Part shown: one piece after another, positions 1-7,255 of the stretch
Layout: each line of letters opens with the position of its first letter
Position numbering within the stretch: position 1 is the first letter of the stretch
Notes under the pieces: model-generated
Database searches by the model: none
Told to the model about the DNA's origin: nothing
What the model saw: the letters and a program-made list of their open reading frames with translations, nothing else
Assembly: GCA_038063055.1 (NCBI GenBank)
Contig: JBBTVY010000013.1
Coordinates: 1-29,519 of the forward strand
Direction of reading: 5' to 3'
Length of the DNA: 29,519 nucleotides
Source of the DNA: JACQKT01 sp038063055
GTDB lineage: Bacteria; Patescibacteriota; Minisyncoccia; UBA6257; 2-01-FULL-56-20
Translations under genes and position numbers: made by a program

Positions 1-687
1 AAGAGCGGCGCCTAATGTATCGTCGTCCGCGAATTCTATTTCGCCGCCGGTGGGCAAGCCGCGGCCGAGACGGCTTATTTTTTTTGACAGAGGTTTCAGT
101 TCTTTTTCGAGAAGAGAAGAGTTGAAATCTCCGACGCTGGTCAGATTAAATCCGAGAATTATTTCCTCAGCTTGTCCCGCTTGCCCTGCCTGCCCCGAAT
201 CGGATTGAGGGGAGCCTGTCGAAGGGTTCGGCAAATTCTTTTCAATAAAAGTTTTTAATCCCTGCAAACGTAATTTCTGCCAGTTCTCGAGAATTCCGCT
301 TTTCGGTATGACCCCTAAGATAAAATAGCGTCCGTTGAATCTACCTGTGTTTTCAAGAGACATAAGGTCTGTTTCTTTTTCGACAACGGCGATTATGTCC
401 TGGCGTCGCGACGGATTCTGGCAAATGTCGCAAAGCGCGCCGCCTGTGGTGAACGACTTGTCCTGAGTTTTATCGAAGGAAGTCGAACCAGCGTTCTGGT
501 GTATGAAAAAACAGCGCTCGCAAATTTTTATCTTTTTTAATTCGGCGATTTGCTGGGAGAGATTTTGAATGTTGTTTTGTCCCTGATGTATCAGATGGAA
601 AACAAGGCGTATGGCTTGCCTCGGGCCGATTGACGGCAAATCGGCCAGCAAATCGGCTAGTTTTTGGAACGAGTCGGGTAATCTCAT
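1..687 (-). CDS. recR: Recombination mediator RecR (partial, cut by window start)
   Basis: RecR works with RecF/RecO to load RecA on gapped DNA. The 229 residues visible begin MRLPDSFQKLADLLADLP, followed by the helix-hairpin-helix motif (PSIGPRQAIRL), a four-Cys zinc finger (C56, C59, C86, C89) and a Toprim domain (IIAVVEKETDLM); the C-terminus lies outside the window. The start ATG overlaps the dnaB stop as TAATG, so the two are translationally coupled. The protein has two unusual inserts, both made of palindromic repeat DNA: about 18 residues between the two Cys pairs (residues 64-83; E. coli RecR has only 8 residues there) and about 22 residues in the Toprim domain (about 152-173, including SGQAGQAGQA). 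The frame stays open through both. The family call is firm; whether the enlarged finger still folds normally is unknown. Confidence 0.93.
   Translation of the reverse strand, partial: MRLPDSFQKLADLLADLPSIGPRQAIRLVFHLIHQGQNNIQNLSQQIAELKKIKICERCFFIHQNAGSTSFDKTQDKSFTTGGALCDICQNPSRRQDIIAVVEKETDLMSLENTGRFNGRYFILGVIPKSGILENWQKLRLQGLKTFIEKNLPNPSTGSPQSDSGQAGQAGQAEEIILGFNLTSVGDFNSSLLEKELKPLSKKISRLGRGLPTGGEIEFADDDTLGAAL
171..231. repeat. Palindromic repeat plus SGQAG-coding tract inside recR
   Basis: Holds a degenerate copy of the REP-like core (GAGCCTGTCGAAGGG on the plus strand is nearly intact) next to a tract that on the coding strand reads GGGCAGGCAGGGCAAGC. The tract is translated as SGQAGQAGQA, and almost the same peptide appears twice in the hydrolase at 27386-28369. 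Confidence 0.65.
447..490. repeat. Nested palindromic repeat inside recR zinc finger
   Basis: Inner hairpin TCCTGAGTTTTATCGAAGGA (461-480; arms TCCT/AGGA) sits in the loop of an outer one (TGGTGAACGACT ... AGTCGAACCA; arms TGGT/ACCA). Both match the core GAG-N(5-7)-TCGA(A) seen at many other sites in this window. It is translated in frame as part of RecR (GSTSFDKTQDKSFTT). Confidence 0.75.
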
Positions 688-2063
688 TAGAAATCTTCGG
701 CGACCCCAGCCATTTCTTCGCTGTAGCGTTTTTCGATTGTTTTGAATACCACGCGTTCGGAGTCGAATCTAAGTTTTATCGAACCGGTCGGGCCGTTCCT
801 GTGTTTGGCTATAATTATTTCCGCTATATCTTTTTCTTCCGCGGACAAATCGGCTCTGTCGTGGTCTTTCCGGTAAATGAAAAGAACCACGTCCGCGTCC
901 TGTTCAATACTTCCGCTTTCGCGCAAGTCGGAAAGGCGGGGGATTTTGTTATCTCTCTGGTCGACGGCACGCGACAGTTGGGAAACGGCGAGAATCGGCA
1001 CGTTAAGCTCGCGTCCGAGCGATTTCAGGCCGCGGGAAATTTCGGTAATTTGATGTACCATGTTGTCGTAGTTGGTTCTCGGAGATATCAGCTGGAGGTA
1101 GTCGACTATCAGAAGGCCGAGCCCGTGTTCTATCTGCAGGCGCCGGGCCATTGAGCGCATTTGGATTATGTTGGGCGACGGCGTGTCGTCTATGAAGATT
1201 TTAGCCTGCGAAAGCCGGTCGAGGGACGCCTGTATCATTTCGAATTCGGTGTCGTCGCTGATGCGGCCGGTGCGCAGCTTCCAGAGCGGAACCTGTGATT
1301 CCGCCGCTATTAATCTGTCTATTACCTGCTCGCGGGACATTTCAAGAGAAAATATGCCGACGGGAATTTTAGCTTTAAGCGCGGCATGGCGGGCGATGTC
1401 CAGCGCCAAGGTTGTTTTGCCGAGAGACGGCCTGGCTCCGAGAACAACCAAGTCGGAGTTCTGCAGTCCGGAAAGCATGTTGTCCAAATCGGGAAATCCG
1501 GTCGGAACTCCGCGGAGCATGCCTTTGCCTTGATGCAGCTTCTCGATTCTTTCGTAAGCCGTTTTCAGTTCGTCCCGGAGAAGCATGAAATTCTGTGGCG
1601 CCGATTTTTGCGAGATGGCGAGAATTTTCTGCTCAATGCTGTCTATGATATCTTCCACTTCTTTGTCCGGTTCAAAAACATCCTCGTTTATCTGCGATGA
1701 CGCTTGAATGAGGTCGCGCAAAAATTTTTTGTCGCGGACCAGTTTTACGTAGTGTTCGAGGTGGGCGGCCGTGGTTACCTGGTTGGTAAGTTCGGCGAGA
1801 TACGCGGAACCGCCAATGTCGGCAAGAAGGTCTTTTTCCTTGAGCCTGTTGGTCAAGCTTAAAATATCTATCGGCTGGTGTTTGTCGAAAAGTTCGATAA
1901 TTACTTCGTATATTTTTTCGTGGGCCGGCGCGTAAAAATCGTCGTGCCGCAATTGGTCGGCGACTTTGAAAATAGCATTCTTGTCTATGAGAATGGAGCC
2001 AAGAACGGATTGTTCCGCTTCGAGGTTTTGCGGAGGAAGTTTAAATTTTTTGGAGGAGGTCAT
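687..2063 (-). CDS. dnaB: Replicative DNA helicase DnaB
   Basis: Hexameric 5'-3' helicase at the replication fork. 458 residues, normal length for the family. The N-terminal domain starts with PPQNLEAEQSVLGSIL, typical of DnaB. The RecA-like domain has Walker A GARPSLGKT at 209-217, the SLEMS motif at about 239-243, Walker B LLIVDYLQLI at 317-326, and the conserved SQLSRAVDQR and SDLRESGSIEQDADVV segments near the C-terminus. No intein or insert is present. The ATG at 2063 lies 9 bases after the cysS stop with no clear Shine-Dalgarno sequence, and the stop overlaps the recR start. The order cysS-dnaB-recR on one strand suggests a single transcript. Confidence 0.97.
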   Translation of the reverse strand: MTSSKKFKLPPQNLEAEQSVLGSILIDKNAIFKVADQLRHDDFYAPAHEKIYEVIIELFDKHQPIDILSLTNRLKEKDLLADIGGSAYLAELTNQVTTAAHLEHYVKLVRDKKFLRDLIQASSQINEDVFEPDKEVEDIIDSIEQKILAISQKSAPQNFMLLRDELKTAYERIEKLHQGKGMLRGVPTGFPDLDNMLSGLQNSDLVVLGARPSLGKTTLALDIARHAALKAKIPVGIFSLEMSREQVIDRLIAAESQVPLWKLRTGRISDDTEFEMIQASLDRLSQAKIFIDDTPSPNIIQMRSMARRLQIEHGLGLLIVDYLQLISPRTNYDNMVHQITEISRGLKSLGRELNVPILAVSQLSRAVDQRDNKIPRLSDLRESGSIEQDADVVLFIYRKDHDRADLSAEEKDIAEIIIAKHRNGPTGSIKLRFDSERVVFKTIEKRYSEEMAGVAEDF

Positions 2064-2072
2064 GAAATTGTT

Positions 2073-3530
2073 TTATTTCGGCGAAATAAAAGCACCGAAT
2101 TCCGACGTATCTTCTATAGCGTATCCTAATTCATTTATTTTTTTCCTCAAAGCGTCAGATTGAATAAACTGTTGACGGCTTCTGGATTCGTTTTTCTTCT
2201 TGTTTTTAAGGGCTTCTTCTCTTAATTTTTCACGTTTTTTGAATAAATTTTGTATTTTCTGCGGTATTTTGGATTTAGGGGGCAGTATGCCGAAAAGCGA
2301 AAGGTTTTTGCTTATAAAATCGCGAGCATTCAACAGGTCTTTATATTTCGTCACTGACATCATTTCATCATAATGGTTGATAGCGTTGAAAATTAGGGAT
2401 AATGCCATCGGGGTATTCATATCGTCGGACAATGCGCCGTCAATCAACTTAGAATTTTGAAGATAAGTATCGTTAATTTTTCCGTCATTATATTTTCTGC
2501 GGCTTATGAAGAAATCAAGTTTATTCATGAATATTTTTATGTTGCTCCAAGTATTTCTCGCACTTTCCAACAATTTTTCGGTGTAATCCATGGGCGAGCG
2601 GTAATGGTGCTGAAAAATCATTATGCGGAGCACTGCGGCGTCGTCATTTTCCAGAAATGATTTTACGGTTATAAAATTTCCTAAACTTTTACTCATTTTT
2701 TTGCCGTCTATCGTTAAAAACCCGGTATGCATCCATGTTTTGACGAATGGTTTCTTACCTGAAGCCGCTTCCTGTTGGGCAATTTCTGCTTCATGATGGG
2801 GAAATTTAAGGTCAATGCCGCCGCCGTGAATGTCATACTGCGGGCCGAAATAATGCTCGGTAATCGCCGTGTCTTCTATATGCCAACCCGGACGTCCCCA
2901 GCCAAGAGAAGTTTTCCATAACGGTTCTCCATCAATGGTAATGAAGGACTTTTTTGTCTTTGGCTCTATATTCGCAGACTTCCAGAGCGCGAAATCGCCC
3001 CTGTGCATTTTCTTAACACTCTCATCGATTCGCGATATTGCGTCATCCGCCTGTCCGGCGGTTCGTTTGGATAACTTGCCATAATCGGAAAATTTTGAGA
3101 TATCGAAATAATAACCGTCATTTTCTATTTTATACGCGTATCCATTGTTGCAAAGTCTCTCTACCTGCTTGGCGATTTGCGGAATAAAGGCTGTTGCTTT
3201 GGCATATGTATCCACCGCGCTTACTCCGAGCGATTTCATATCGCGGACATATTCTCTAAAAAAAGAATCCGCCAATTTAATCGGGGTTTTTTTATCACGA
3301 CGCGCCCTGGCGATTATTTTGTCGTCAATATCGGTGATATTTTGAAGATAATTAATTTCAAACCCTATCTGCCTTAAATATTTCGCAAAAAAGTCGAAAA
3401 AAATATAAGTTCGGGCATGTCCAATATGAGCATAATCATATACAGTCGGCCCGCAAACGAACATATTTATTTTTCTGTCGCTCAACACCCTGAAGTCTTC
3501 CGAAAGAGTGTCAAAAATCCTTATGCGCAT
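2073..3530 (-). CDS. cysS: Cysteinyl-tRNA synthetase with an altered zinc site
   Basis: Class I synthetase that charges tRNA-Cys. 485 residues against about 461 in E. coli. The HIGH motif is at 35-38 (YDYAHIGHART), preceded by the conserved CGPTVYD containing C26, and the KMSKS loop is present (KKMSKSLGNF). In E. coli the active-site zinc that selects cysteine is held by Cys28, Cys209, His234 and Glu238. Here C26, H245 and E249 are kept, but the position equal to Cys209 is Asp (GWHIEDTAI instead of GWHIECSAM; D220). The C-terminal tail is lysine-rich. It lies between corA (9 bases upstream) and dnaB (9 bases downstream). The family is certain; the metal-site change is read directly from the DNA. 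Confidence 0.96.
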   Translation of the reverse strand: MRIRIFDTLSEDFRVLSDRKINMFVCGPTVYDYAHIGHARTYIFFDFFAKYLRQIGFEINYLQNITDIDDKIIARARRDKKTPIKLADSFFREYVRDMKSLGVSAVDTYAKATAFIPQIAKQVERLCNNGYAYKIENDGYYFDISKFSDYGKLSKRTAGQADDAISRIDESVKKMHRGDFALWKSANIEPKTKKSFITIDGEPLWKTSLGWGRPGWHIEDTAITEHYFGPQYDIHGGGIDLKFPHHEAEIAQQEAASGKKPFVKTWMHTGFLTIDGKKMSKSLGNFITVKSFLENDDAAVLRIMIFQHHYRSPMDYTEKLLESARNTWSNIKIFMNKLDFFISRRKYNDGKINDTYLQNSKLIDGALSDDMNTPMALSLIFNAINHYDEMMSVTKYKDLLNARDFISKNLSLFGILPPKSKIPQKIQNLFKKREKLREEALKNKKKNESRSRQQFIQSDALRKKINELGYAIEDTSEFGAFISPK

Positions 3531-3539
3531 ATATAAATT

Positions 3540-4469
3540 CTAGAGCCAGCGTTTCTTTTTGAAAAATATGAGCATACAAACGACCGCGGTCGCCATCGCG
3601 CCGACGACGAGCCAGAAACCGGCTGGATTGTCGGTTAATGGAACGCCATCAATCCGCATCGCGAAAAGCGCGGCAATGAGCATCATTGGGAAAGTGGAAA
3701 AGGCAAGTATGGTGAACATTTTCATCACCTCGTTGTTTCTGACATTGAGCAGCTGATTGTTAGTCGCTTCAAAGTCCATTATGGCCTCGCGGTGGTATTC
3801 CAGACGCGCCAGGAGTTTCAGATATTTGCCGAGCAGGTCTTCCAGATAAATTTTGCTATGCGGCCCCCAGAAATTTTTTCCGCGTTCGATAAGCGAAGAA
3901 AAAAGATGCTGCTGCGGTTTCGCTATGAGCTGGTATTCGGAAAGGTCGCGTTTGATGTAGGATATTTTTTTAAGCAATTCGGTTTCGTTGCCTTTGAAAA
4001 GTTCCGTGCCGACGGATTCGGTTTTTTCCTGGATGTGATTCAGCTGGCGCTGGTTGAAATTGATGAGATGAGAAAGAAGGTTATAAGTTAATTCGAGTGT
4101 ATTGGACGAGAATTTTTTGCCTGATTTTCCGCCGATGGTTCGACGCGGCTCACCATAAAATGTTTTTTTGAAATCGCCGAAAACGTTAGTGTCGTCATAA
4201 CGTACGCTTATCACGTCCTTTTTGGTGACGATAAAATCTATTTCGGCCCGGCGCGATGTTTTTTCCGAAGCGTCATATATCGGAAAATGGTAAATAAGAT
4301 AAAGATATCCGTCGGATGATTCGACTCTGCCGTGGACCGAATAGTTTTTAAGTTCGTCGATTACTATCGGATGAAGGCCGAATTTTTTCTGAAGCCATTC
4401 AAGGTCGTCTCCCGCCGGCTTGACCATGTCTATCCACTTTATTTTTCCGCCGATTATTTCCATTTCCAT
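3540..4469 (-). CDS. corA: CorA-like divalent cation transporter, GMN motif lost
   Basis: 309 residues with the CorA layout: a soluble alpha/beta N-terminal domain (residues 1 to about 140), a long helical stalk, and two C-terminal membrane segments (about 249-270 and 284-303) ending in a basic tail KKKRWL. CorA proteins form pentameric Mg2+/Co2+ channels, and the loop after the first membrane helix normally carries GMN. Here the matching stretch reads LFAMRIDGVP, so GMN is AMR while the following GVP is kept. The cytoplasmic domain contains the peptide FYGEPRRT, encoded by a palindromic repeat. It is probably first gene of the corA-cysS-dnaB-recR run. Ion selectivity cannot be assumed. Confidence 0.82.
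   Translation of the reverse strand: MEMEIIGGKIKWIDMVKPAGDDLEWLQKKFGLHPIVIDELKNYSVHGRVESSDGYLYLIYHFPIYDASEKTSRRAEIDFIVTKKDVISVRYDDTNVFGDFKKTFYGEPRRTIGGKSGKKFSSNTLELTYNLLSHLINFNQRQLNHIQEKTESVGTELFKGNETELLKKISYIKRDLSEYQLIAKPQQHLFSSLIERGKNFWGPHSKIYLEDLLGKYLKLLARLEYHREAIMDFEATNNQLLNVRNNEVMKMFTILAFSTFPMMLIAALFAMRIDGVPLTDNPAGFWLVVGAMATAVVCMLIFFKKKRWL
4135..4156. repeat. REP-like palindrome inside corA
   Basis: Arms ATGGT/ACCAT around a TCGAC...GCTC core. On the coding (minus) strand it is translated TTT TAT GGT GAG CCG CGT CGA ACC, giving FYGEPRRT. The same element in the same frame codes FYGEPDRT in the nuclease at 23865-24581. Confidence 0.75.
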
Positions 4470-4523
4470 TTATTTTATATTAGTCGGCTTTTTAAGGCAA
4501 TAATGCCGCAAAGGCCGCGGGGC

Positions 4524-4550
4524 TTGATTTTCACGAAAATTTCTTATAAT
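4524..4550 (+). promoter_or_regulatory. Probable promoter of rpsA
   Basis: TTGATT at 4524-4529 and a perfect TATAAT at 4545-4550, spaced by 15 bases (short for a housekeeping sigma factor). It points at rpsA; the predicted leader would contain the nested palindrome at 4557-4599. Confidence 0.5.
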
Positions 4551-4556
4551 CTCTAA

Positions 4557-4599
4557 TGGTTCAACCCATTCGATAAACTCAGGGCAGGCAAGCTCACCA
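4557..4599. repeat. Nested palindrome in the rpsA leader
   Basis: Outer arms TGGTTC ... GCTCACCA enclose an inner repeat ACCCATTCGATAAACTCAGGG-like unit (arms CCC/GGG, 4565-4584). The layout, one element in the loop of another, matches 447-490 and 23104-23149. It lies between the probable promoter and the rpsA start, so it would be transcribed as leader RNA. Confidence 0.65.
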
Positions 4600-4616
4600 C
4601 AAGCCGATATTTGATT

Positions 4617-5705
4617 ATGCTCATAGAAAACAAAAATTCAAAAACAGCGCTACTCAACGTCATTAAAGACGAACTTTCCAATGTCCGGCTTCGCGAGGGC
4701 GAGATAGTCGAAGCCGAACTTATGCGCAAGACCCCAAGGGGAGTGTTTTTTGATTTGGGCAAGTTTGGGACGGGAATCGTTTACGGAATCGAATTGACTA
4801 ATGCCCGCGAAATTCTGAAAAAACTCAACGTGGGAGAACGGATTTCCGCGCGCATAGAAGCAATCGACGGCGAAGGCGGATATGTCGAGCTTTCTCTGGC
4901 CGAAGCCAGCAAGCAAAAAGTATGGCAACAAGTCCAGGAACTTCAGGAAAGCGGAGAAATAGTCAAAGTTAAAATAACCGGCGCCAACCCGAGCGGCCTA
5001 CTCGCCGACCTCCTCGGACTCAAGGCCTTTTTACCCACTTCACAGCTTTCTCCGGAGCATTATCCGAAAACCGCCGAAGGCGACCAGCAAAAAAGCGTTG
5101 ACGCGCTGAAAGGTTTTACTGGACAGGAATTCGGGGTGAAAATAATCGCCGTCAATCCCAGAACGAATAAGCTGATTATTTCCGAAAGAGAAATGCTGAC
5201 GGCCAACGTGAAAGAACTTCTTTCAGCGTATAAAGTCGGCCAGGACGTGGACGGATTGGTTTCGGGCATAGCCGATTTCGGGATTTTCGTGAGGTTCGTG
5301 GACAATCCGCAGATAGAAGGATTGGTTCATATTTCGGAACTTGACCACCGCATCATAGACAGCCCGAAAGAAATCGTCGCCATCGACCAGCCAGTCAAGG
5401 TAAAAATAATAGACATAAAAGAAGGACGGGTATTTTTATCCATAAAAGCCCTCAAAGAAGATCCATGGCAGAACGTTTCCGAACATTACAAGGCGGGTCA
5501 GGAAGTCAGCGGCAAGGTTTACAAATTCAATCCTTTCGGAGCGGTCATTGACCTGGAACGCGGCGTACAGGGACTTATTCACGTTTCGGAATTCGGCGGC
5601 ATCGACGAAATGAAAAAAGCGCTGATTCCGAAAGAATCCAAGCAGTTTGTCATTGATTCCGTAAAGCCGGAAGAAAAAAGAATAATACTGAAGGTTAAAA
5701 AATAG
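4617..5705 (+). CDS. rpsA: 30S ribosomal protein S1 (four S1 domains)
   Basis: S1 binds mRNA on the 30S subunit. The 362 residues hold four OB-fold S1 repeats at about 25-95, 109-188, 203-275 and 288-360; the last two are the most typical (VDGLVSGIADFGIFVRF...EGLVHISEL and VSGKVYKFNPFGAVIDL...GLIHVSEF). E. coli S1 has six repeats and about 557 residues, so this is a short form. The frame is open from a TTG at 4611, but I choose the ATG at 4617; neither start has a Shine-Dalgarno sequence. It heads a plus-strand run divergent from corA. Few genes in this window have good Shine-Dalgarno sites, which makes an S1 protein especially relevant for initiation. Confidence 0.92.
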   Translation: MLIENKNSKTALLNVIKDELSNVRLREGEIVEAELMRKTPRGVFFDLGKFGTGIVYGIELTNAREILKKLNVGERISARIEAIDGEGGYVELSLAEASKQKVWQQVQELQESGEIVKVKITGANPSGLLADLLGLKAFLPTSQLSPEHYPKTAEGDQQKSVDALKGFTGQEFGVKIIAVNPRTNKLIISEREMLTANVKELLSAYKVGQDVDGLVSGIADFGIFVRFVDNPQIEGLVHISELDHRIIDSPKEIVAIDQPVKVKIIDIKEGRVFLSIKALKEDPWQNVSEHYKAGQEVSGKVYKFNPFGAVIDLERGVQGLIHVSEFGGIDEMKKALIPKESKQFVIDSVKPEEKRIILKVKK

Positions 5706-5734
5706 CCTCGCAAGATTTTTATCCCGTCCATTGT

Positions 5735-6226
5735 ATGAAAATCAAAGTTTTTACAGCCGGAGGCACAATAGACAAGGTTTATTCGGAAATTAAAGGAACC
5801 TTGAATTTTTCTTTTGGTAAACAAGCGGTCATAGAAATTAGCGAAGATAAGGTAGAGCTGAATTTTGATTATGACGTTGAGCGTCTACTTGCAAAGGACA
5901 GCCTTGAAATGACCGACGAGGACAGAGAGCTTATAAAAAAGGCGTGCCAAGGTGCGATAGCTGATAAAATATTAATTACGCACGGCACAGATACGATGAT
6001 AGACACAGCTAGGGTTTTAAGCACTGTACCAGATAAATTAATTATTTTAACAGGAGCTTCCCAACCATACCGTTTTCGCGAATCCGATGCCGAATTTAAT
6101 GTCGGTGTTGCCATAGGTGCTCTAAATTCTTTGAAGCAGGGCGTGTATATAGCTATGAACGGCAGAGTGTATGAATGGGACAAGTGCGAAAAACTTCCCG
6201 ACGGCCGTTTTGTTGAAAAGCAATAA
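5735..6226 (+). CDS. Asparaginase N-terminal-domain protein (single domain)
   Basis: 163 residues matching only the N-terminal domain of type I/II L-asparaginases. It has the first catalytic Thr motif TAGGTI (residues 8-13) and the second motif HGTDTM (about 84-89) with the LTGASQPYRF segment that follows it in the family. Full asparaginases are about 330 residues and complete the active site with a C-terminal domain in a dimer; that domain is absent, and the stop is clean with rnhB starting 30 bases later. It may be an amidohydrolase that works as a different oligomer, or a protein that only binds its substrate. Substrate unknown. Confidence 0.8.
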   Translation: MKIKVFTAGGTIDKVYSEIKGTLNFSFGKQAVIEISEDKVELNFDYDVERLLAKDSLEMTDEDRELIKKACQGAIADKILITHGTDTMIDTARVLSTVPDKLIILTGASQPYRFRESDAEFNVGVAIGALNSLKQGVYIAMNGRVYEWDKCEKLPDGRFVEKQ

Positions 6227-6256
6227 TTTTATTTTTGGGCGGTTATAGTGTTTTAA

Positions 6257-6877
6257 ATGAAAAACCGCTCGACTAAATACGTCATAGGCATAGATGAAGT
6301 CGGGCGCGGGGCGCTGGCTGGGCCGGTTGTCGTGGCGGCGGTTTGTTTTCCGGCGGGACTCAGAATATCGAATAAAAAGCTCGGCGTGCTCAAAGATTCC
6401 AAAAAACTTTCTCCGAAACTGCGGAAGACATGGTTTAAACATTTCAAATCCATTCCGGAAATTTCGTATAAAATCGGAAGGGTTTATCCGAGGGCTATTG
6501 AGAAAATAAACATATCAAAGGCGGCCAACCGGGCGGCAAGCCTCGCCGTTGGACGCCTTATGGAAGATTCGGGAATAGAAACGCGGAATTGTCTCATTCT
6601 TCTGGACGGCGGTCTTTTCATAAAAAACCAGAAGAAACTTAATGCCAAAACCGTTATTAAAGGAGACGAAAAAATAACCGCGATTAAAATAGCGTCCATA
6701 ATAGCCAAAGTCCAGAGGGACAGATACATGGAAAAACTTTCAAAAAAGCATCCTCGGTATGGACTTGAGGCGCATAAGGGGTATGGAACAAAACGCCACC
6801 TCAAAGCAATCAGGAGACATGGCCCGAGCAAGGTGCATAGATTGACGTTTCTTAGACCCCGCCCGCGGCGGGGTTAA
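6257..6877 (+). CDS. rnhB: Ribonuclease HII
   Basis: Cuts RNA-DNA hybrids and removes misincorporated ribonucleotides. 206 residues, close to the E. coli length (198). The N-terminal GIDEVGRGALAGPVVVAAV holds the first two catalytic acids, LLDGG the third, and KIASIIAKVQRDRYM is the standard motif before the last acid region. The C-terminal tail RPRPRRG is encoded by the perfect hairpin at 6856-6874, so the end of the protein is a translated repeat or terminator stem. It lies between the asparaginase-like gene and rpmF on the same strand. Confidence 0.96.
   Translation: MKNRSTKYVIGIDEVGRGALAGPVVVAAVCFPAGLRISNKKLGVLKDSKKLSPKLRKTWFKHFKSIPEISYKIGRVYPRAIEKINISKAANRAASLAVGRLMEDSGIETRNCLILLDGGLFIKNQKKLNAKTVIKGDEKITAIKIASIIAKVQRDRYMEKLSKKHPRYGLEAHKGYGTKRHLKAIRRHGPSKVHRLTFLRPRPRRG
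6856..6874. repeat. GC hairpin forming the 3' end of rnhB
   Basis: ACCCCGCC-CGC-GGCGGGGT, an 8-bp perfect stem immediately before the rnhB stop codon. No T-run follows, so termination is doubtful. A second hairpin of the same CCCGCC/GGCGGG type lies at 6926-6944. Confidence 0.6.
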
Positions 6878-6925
6878 TGTTGATTTATTTTGAAATTAGA
6901 GCTATCATTTAACTGCAAATCGGCA

Positions 6926-6944
6926 ATCCCGCCGTTGGCGGGAT
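6926..6944. repeat. GC hairpin between rnhB and rpmF
   Basis: ATCCCGCC-GTT-GGCGGGAT stem of 8 bp in the 110-bp rnhB-rpmF gap, followed by GTGAGATTTTG. It is either a weak terminator or another member of the CCCGCC/GGCGGG repeat type (compare 14656-14699). Confidence 0.5.
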
Positions 6945-6987
6945 GTGAGATTTTGTAAGTTTCGTAAACTCAACAACAAAATCTAAC

Positions 6988-7140
6988 ATGGGAGGCGTAC
7001 CAGTAAAACATCACAGTAAAGGCAAGGTCGGGCGGAGGCGCTCGCATTTGGCTTTGAAAAAGGTCAATCTTTTGGTTTGTAAAAATTGCAGCGGCCCGAA
7101 AATGCCTCACCGTCTTTGCGCCCAGTGCGGAAAGAAGTAG
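6988..7140 (+). CDS. rpmF: 50S ribosomal protein L32
   Basis: A 50-residue protein starting MGGVPVKHHSKGKVGRRRSH, with the basic N-terminus of L32 and a zinc ribbon of the Cys-containing type (CKNC at 31-34 and CAQC at 44-47). A GGAGG sequence occurs just inside the frame, after the ATG, not before it; the next codons (GTA) cannot start, so the ATG at 6988 is kept. It follows rnhB as in many bacteria where small ribosomal genes sit beside RNA-processing genes. Confidence 0.93.
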   Translation: MGGVPVKHHSKGKVGRRRSHLALKKVNLLVCKNCSGPKMPHRLCAQCGKK

Positions 7141-7144
7141 AAAT

Positions 7145-7245
7145 CAGAAAGTAGAAAATAGTAAGTAGAAATTTAAAAATAAAAATAAATCCCGTTATGA
7201 ATATTAATCCCTTCTTCTATTTTCTATTTTCTAAGTTCTAGATTC
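7145..7245. repeat. AT-rich inverted-repeat spacer before nusB
   Basis: The left half is rich in AGTAGAAAATAGTAAGTAGA and the right half in TCTATTTTCTATTTTCTA, so the halves are partly complementary. No gene is seen. Similar low-complexity spacers occur at 8501-8607 and 23205-23250. Confidence 0.4.
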
Positions 7246-7255
7246 TGCTTGTATT

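Noticed and set aside
630..1154. Long plus-strand frame opposite dnaB/recR
   Set aside because: It is the complement of conserved DnaB coding sequence, with no family features of its own; the same holds for the other long frames opposite cysS, rplJ, copB and smc.
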